DNA of 64,000 nucleotides from Isoetes taiwanensis (Eukaryota; Streptophyta; Lycopodiopsida; Isoetales; Isoetaceae): NCBI GenBank assembly GCA_021234155.1, contig JAJEKV010000038.1, positions 13,831,559 to 13,895,558 of the forward strand, read 5' to 3'. Shown piece by piece: positions 59,376 to 64,000 of this stretch (position 1 is its first letter; each line of letters starts with the position of its first letter). The notes under the pieces were generated by a model. It saw only the letters and a program-made list of their open reading frames with translations, ran no database searches and was not told where the DNA came from. The position numbers and the translations under genes were made by a program.

Positions 59376-60215
59376 TCAGCCCTCATATCTATGCTCCTCA
59401 AGCTGCATCAATCTCACAAATCTGTCTTTTAGAGCATTATCCATTTCCAAATTTATCGATAGGGCGGTCGAAAGTGATGGAAGCTCTAATTCTATAGGCA
59501 ATACAGATTCTATCCCATACACTAAACTGAAAGGGGTGTGCTTTGTAGCCACTTTGATGGTAGTTCTGTATGCCCAAAGTGCATCATGAAGTTTCAAATG
59601 CCAATCCTTTCTTGAAACACCGATGGTCTTTCTTGGGATTGACTTGAGAGTCTTATTGGTTGACTCTGCTGGCCATTTCCCTGAGGGTAATAGGATGAAC
59701 TCTTAGTGTGTTTGACTTTCAAGGTGGCTAGAAGTAATGCAATTGTATGGTTGATGAATTGGCTGCCTCTATCAGAAACAATTTTGAAAGGGATACCAAA
59801 TCTGGCACAGATATTTTCATGTAGAAACCTTGCAGTAGCTTGGGCATTGGCTTCTCTCAAAGGAATTGCCTCTGCCCATTTGGTAAAATAATCGGTTGGC
59901 AACTAATATAAACTGGTCTTGAAATGAGGAAGGTGGGTCTATGGGGCCTATAAAATCCAGTCCCCACATTTGAAAAGGTCCAGGGGAAATTATGGCAGTC
60001 AGGGCAGCTGGTTGCAAGGTTCTTTTGCCAAAAATCTGGCATTTGTGGCAGCATTTTATAGCTTCATAACAATCCTTAAAGAGAGTAGGCCAAAAAGTAT
60101 CCGACCTTAAAATCTTTTTGCTGTTGTGTAATGCTGCAAAGTGTCCTCCACAAACTCCCTCATGACACGCCTCAATTATCATTCTAGCCTCTTCCTTATC
60201 CCACATCTCAGCCAA
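59376..60215 (-). pseudogene. Gypsy integrase
   Basis: The frame 59817-60215 has the zinc-binding part, HEGVCGGHFA with CHKCQIFGK, and MWGLDFIGPI with the first catalytic Asp. The frame 59594-59902 continues TDYFTKWAEAIPLREANAQA, GIPFKIVSDRGSQFIN with the second Asp, and SSYYPQGNGQ, where the catalytic Glu is expected soon after. The frame 59376-59597 has LHDALWAYRTTIKVATKHTP. Order and spacing are normal; frames slip at about 59890 and 59640. Confidence 0.87.
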
Positions 60216-60435
60216 GACTCTGCCTTGTCAACTTTGCATAGGATCCCCTCAATTAGACTGAACTTCTTGCATTTGTCCCTAAATCTCCTTTCTTGGTGAC
60301 ACTCAAGTTCTTAGGTAACTCATTGCTTTCCAAATAGTTTTCGATGTCAAATTGCCAATCAATGTTTTTTACGCATCAGCAGAGATCAAGTTTGTTAGAT
60401 TGTCATCAACACACAAACCATCTTGATCTTCATGC

Positions 60436-61045
60436 TCAAACAACACAAGTGGAAGGTAGGAGCTGGGATTCTCGATCAACTTTACCACCTTTTGTTAATA
60501 TCATAAGCTTGGATCTTACAAGCCCACCTGCACAATTTGGCCTTTTGGCTGCTTTTTTTTTTGCAAATAGGAGTGAGAAAGGATTTTGCCTCATGAGCAC
60601 TTGCACTGATTGTTTTGCAGAAGATGTCCTTGCCTTTCTATCAAAAACATCGGGGCTGCTGCACTCTTCTCCAACTTTGGGATATCTAATCTCAAGATCG
60701 GACCACATTTTGCTTGCAAAAGTAATCACATGATCCCCTTGTAACATTGCCACACCAATTGCTTTCTTTGTCACACTTGATGTAAGCTTTGAAGGGCTTC
60801 TCTAGATCAGGAGGTTTTAGCAGGATAGATTTGCAAATGGCATCAATGATTTTGTCAAAAGAATTTTGGCATTGCTCATCCCAATCTACTAGGATGTGTT
60901 TGCTTTCACTTTTGGAGAACTTCCCAACCTTTGTGAGGCTGGAGATTGGGCTTATGGTGTGGGAAAAATGAGGGACATACATTCTCAAGAAGCTGGTCAT
61001 CCCTATGAAGCTCTTAACTTTGTTTGAGGGTTTTGGAGGTGTCAA
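60436..61045 (-). pseudogene. Gypsy RT thumb and RNase H
   Basis: The frame 60692-61045 has KVKSFIGMTSFLRMYVPHFS (RT connection) and DWDEQCQNSFDKI. The frame 60436-60774 follows with AIGVAMLQGDHVITFASKMW, the start of a gypsy RNase H. The two overlap, so one shift joins them. Confidence 0.8.
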
Positions 61046-61404
61046 TCTCCTTAGGGCTTCAATCTTCTTGTCGGATATTTGAACTCTCTTTAGACACTAC
61101 ATGCCCAAGCAATTCCCCTTTGATGATAAAAAACACACTTTTTGGGGTTCAAACTCACTCCCCCTTTCTACACAAGTCAAACAACATGGTTAGCATATCA
61201 AAATGTCTTTCGGAGAAGTTCCCAAACAAAGATCATCCAAAAATACACGAAAAATGTTAGCTGGCATTTCTTTTAAAAATTGCATCCATGGCTCTTTGGA
61301 ATGTTGCAGAAGCATTCATCAATCCAAATGGCATTCTTTTTTCATGGCAAATGTTCCCCAAGGTGTGATAAATGAAGTTTTTGGCTGATCACCTTCCTTG
61401 ATGC

Positions 61405-62077
61405 TTATCGATTAAAACACGAAAAGCCATCTAAGAATGAGTAAATTTCTTTACACGCTACAAAGATGCAACACCTCCTCCGAAATGGCAAAGGGTAACA
61501 ATCTTTGACAGTAGCTTTGTTTAAATCTCTATAGTCTATGCAGATCCTAATGGCCTTGTTTTTCTTTTTTGAGGAACAATGCAAGATAGCCACTCAGGGT
61601 TCACAATTTCAGTAATCACACCTGCATCTTTCATTTTGTATAATTCTTCCTTGATTAGACCTAATAGAGAAGCATTGATTCTTCTTAGCTTTTGTATGAC
61701 AGGTTTCATACCTCCCTTTATTTTAATTTCAAATTCACAAATGTTTTGTCAATTCCCACCAGCTCATCATAATCCCAAGCAAAGACATCCTTCCAATCAT
61801 CAAAAAATTTGGTAACCAAAGCATTATCCTCTTCTCTGAACAAATCTCCAACATATAACACCCTATCTAGACCCTTCTTATTGACCTTGACTTCCCTTAC
61901 CTGCTTGTCTTCACTTGCATTGATTACCAGGATGGGGTATAGCTGTTGCAGATCTCTTCTCTCAAGTTCCTCCTCTTGAATTGCTCCCTCGACCAAATGT
62001 TCGGTAGCACACTTACTGCTGACAACGAGCTTCACCATTCTCGCTCCCTTGGAACATGGCGAGTTCCTGTGTATCAA
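61405..62077 (-). pseudogene. Gypsy reverse transcriptase, N-terminal and finger part
   Basis: The frame 61718-62077 ends FDDWKDVFAWDYDELVGID, the usual approach to the RT. The frame 61405-61593 has KAIRICIDYRDLNKATVKDC and YPLPF. The catalytic FxDD region near 61400 reads as SFLDGFSCFNR, so the normal YIDD-box area between 61045 and 61405 is disrupted as read. Confidence 0.8.
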
Positions 62078-62160
62078 AATCCTTCAGTTCAGATGGCTTG
62101 ACTTTTGAGCTGCAACATGTCCTCATTCTTGGCGATATTCTCTCGATATTTGCCTATGAT

Positions 62161-63039
62161 TTAGTGAGAGTCTCCAAAGATGATCACATTCCTGATGTTT
62201 AGATTCTTTGCCTCTTGAAGACCTGCAATCAATGCCTTATATTCTGCCATATTAGAAGTGACATTAGGATGAATTCTTCCTACTTTAGCCAGCAACCTGT
62301 TTGAGGCGTCCTTGAGAATAGCAGCAGAAGATGCCACATTAAGCCTTTTGGAAACACCACCATCAAACCATAAATAAGCAAAATTGCTCAACCTGGTTGA
62401 AGCCAACTCCTTTGAGATTTTTATGCTAGACTCCAACTCTACTGTATCCAGTTCAAATTCTCCACATGGATGTGATATCAACATTTCTTCTTCAATGAAA
62501 TTCATGCTTTCAAACTCTCCTATCTTATTATACAATGTTACCTTTTTCTTGCCATTTGAGATGGTACATTCTCCTTTTGACCACACAGGCCTAGCATCTA
62601 CTGTAGAAAGCCACCTTCTGCCCAAAAGTAAGTCATAAATATCTGATTTGTCCCCTATTCCTTCAAAAGCAACCACCACAAAGTTAGCTGCAACCATTAT
62701 TCCTTCAACATCAATAGGCACATTGCTAACTATTCCCACTGGATTGATTTTAGAATTAGAGAAAGATTTCAAGATCATTGGAGCCTTCTTGTCTACTTCT
62801 AGACCACACAGTCTCATGACATGGTGTGGCATCACGTTCAAGGGTGATCCTCCATCTAGCAGAACTTTGGTTAATATTTTCCCTTCCATTTTAGCAACAC
62901 AGGTGAAAGCTCCAGGATCACTATCTTCCTGGGTGAGCATGTGCTCATCAATGTGATTTGTCAGGGCAAACTCATCTTCCTTAGTAAGATTGAGCACCTT
63001 TCTTCTGTAAGAAGGGGCTATCTTGAGCAGGGTCAGCAA
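62161..63039 (-). CDS. Gypsy protease followed by an RNase H-like domain
   Basis: An open 292-codon frame. The aspartic protease is near residues 60-170 with KVLLDGGSPLNVMP as the active-site loop (DGG rather than DTG or DSG) and DLLLGRRWL later. Near residues 223-292 comes a domain with WFDGGVSKR, SNMAEYKALIAGLQEA and NVIIFGDSH, matching the Asp, Glu and Asp positions of RNase H. The frame stops just after GDSH, then continues in sense as IIGKYRENIAKNED, so a small slip ends it. An RNase H before the RT is unusual for gypsy elements. Confidence 0.8.
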   Translation of the reverse strand: MLTLLKIAPSYRRKVLNLTKEDEFALTNHIDEHMLTQEDSDPGAFTCVAKMEGKILTKVLLDGGSPLNVMPHHVMRLCGLEVDKKAPMILKSFSNSKINPVGIVSNVPIDVEGIMVAANFVVVAFEGIGDKSDIYDLLLGRRWLSTVDARPVWSKGECTISNGKKKVTLYNKIGEFESMNFIEEEMLISHPCGEFELDTVELESSIKISKELASTRLSNFAYLWFDGGVSKRLNVASSAAILKDASNRLLAKVGRIHPNVTSNMAEYKALIAGLQEAKNLNIRNVIIFGDSH

Positions 63040-63082
63040 ATCTACACAGATTTTAGAATTCTACAATAAATATTCAAAATCC

Positions 63083-64000
63083 TCACAGTCTTTTTCCTTC
63101 TTGACAAATTTTTGCAGGAGGAGGAGTACGACCACTTGCTTGCTCAGCATCTTTATGTTTCAAAATCTCAACTTCTTCAGTTGCTGGTTCTTTCTCTTTG
63201 GCATTATTCATCCTTCTGGTGTGGACAGCCATAATCTCCTCTTGCTCTTCAACTTCCTGCACAAACCTTATAGATGCACTTGGTTCACCAATTTTAGATT
63301 TTTCTTGTCTGGCAAAATATTCTTTGACACTGCATCTATCCTCGTAATGTCCTCTGACCTTACAAAATTCACACCACGGGGCATTCTTTACCAAAATGAC
63401 CTCTTTTTCCACACACTTAGTGCATGGCCTATACCAGCAATAATCGGAGAAGAATGAGTATCTCTAAAGCGGTGCACACATGGGGGTAAGTTTTCTTTTC
63501 AAATTTTGAGTTCTTCAACTCTTGCGGTTGTTTTAGTTACCTCAACCAATGCCTCGAGATACCTTGGTGATCTCGCTCTTACATCTGCTGCGGGGAGCCT
63601 CATCATCTTCCATCTTAACCTTTTTCTTTTCCTTTTGGATAGCATAGGCAGTGCAGTGCTGATCCCATACACTCCTCGCTCATAATGCGGAAAAAAGGAT
63701 CACTTGGTGAGTGCATTTCATCCGGTAAGTATGATATCATATCAGCAATTTGGTAGCTTTGGTGAAAGCCTTGTGTATTGTATCAAATCCCTCCTGTTTT
63801 TGAATCTTCAAAAGCTTTTACGTGTATTCTTGGTCTCTTGCTCAATCCCACGATAAAAGAAGCCACTAGATGCAATGTATGGTTAGGAACATAATTGATT
63901 TGGCATTTGACAAGATAGTGATTGAATCTTTTCGACATCTTTCACGCACACTTTCACCATGTTTGATGCGAAAAGTTTGCAACTCAAATATTAAATCTTG
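63083..64000 (-). pseudogene. Gypsy gag, 3' part
   Basis: The frame 63083-63412 holds an intact CCHC knuckle, CEFCKVRGHYEDRC, which packages element RNA. Upstream, in shifted frames between 63800 and 64000, pieces such as FRIKHGESVRER and HTLHLVASFIVGLSKR resemble the gag capsid domain. The start is outside the window. Confidence 0.75.

Larger units (their letters stand above)
59064..64000 (-). mobile_element. Ty3/gypsy LTR retrotransposon, partial, frame-broken as read
   Basis: On the minus strand, from right to left: gag with a zinc knuckle, protease, an RNase H-like domain, reverse transcriptase, RNase H, integrase and a GPF-type C-terminal domain. This is gypsy order except for the extra RNase H ahead of the RT. 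The 5' LTR and gag start lie beyond 64000. The DGGS protease site and the second RNase H recall the plant Tat lineage. Frames are interrupted about eight times; at least one break (near 59890, in integrase) sits on a CTG read as CCG. Confidence 0.88.

Overview
The window looks like plant nuclear DNA. It is AT-rich and gene-poor, and full of relics of plant-type elements: a Ty1/copia element primed by initiator-Met tRNA, a Ty3/gypsy element, L1-like LINE tails, a tRNA-derived SINE and Helitron-type ends. It also holds degenerate PPR and LRR reading frames and one Dof-like zinc-finger gene. A fern or other large-genome land plant fits, but the species is not proven by the sequence. No prokaryotic operon, CRISPR array or rRNA gene is visible.

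Layout. Positions 1-27248 (copy A) and 29180-51718 (copy B) are two direct copies of one segment at very high identity. In order, both carry: noncoding DNA, a 3' fragment of a LINE, a GC-rich hairpin, a second LINE fragment, a telomere-like patch, a SINE, a 50-codon ORF with a splice-donor-like end, a PPR pseudogene (minus), a tandem-repeat block, a (GGA)n tract, a Helitron 3' end, an LRR pseudogene and the Dof-like gene. Copy A alone holds a 4.8-kb copia element (19502-24296) with two LTRs that read as identical and a 5-bp target duplication; copy B has the clean empty site at 48254-48258. Copy A also has a 0.4-kb insertion with pol III boxes inside the PPR pseudogene. Positions 27249-29179 separate the copies. 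Helitron-like 3' ends lie just past both points where the homology stops (27387 and 51730). From 51719 to about 56300 I see only short repeats. From about 56300 to the window end lies a minus-strand Ty3/gypsy element (integrase to gag between 59064 and 64000, 5' end outside), with an RNase H-like domain ahead of the reverse transcriptase.

Genes. The only reading frame that looks like an intact host gene is the Dof-like protein of copy B (49924-50694). Its copy-A partner (25983-26758) is broken by small changes.

Cross-cutting observation. Many differences between A and B, and several frameshifts in the transposons, fall on CAG/CTG (CHG) trinucleotides: CTG becomes CCG, ACG or CTCG, CAG becomes CGG or CG, and AGCTG becomes ATTT-like strings. 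This looks more like base-calling error at methylated CHG sites in long-read data than like mutation. Many broken ORFs here may therefore be intact in the organism, and the tandem arrangement could be two haplotypes laid end to end. Both points matter when reading the pseudogene calls below.
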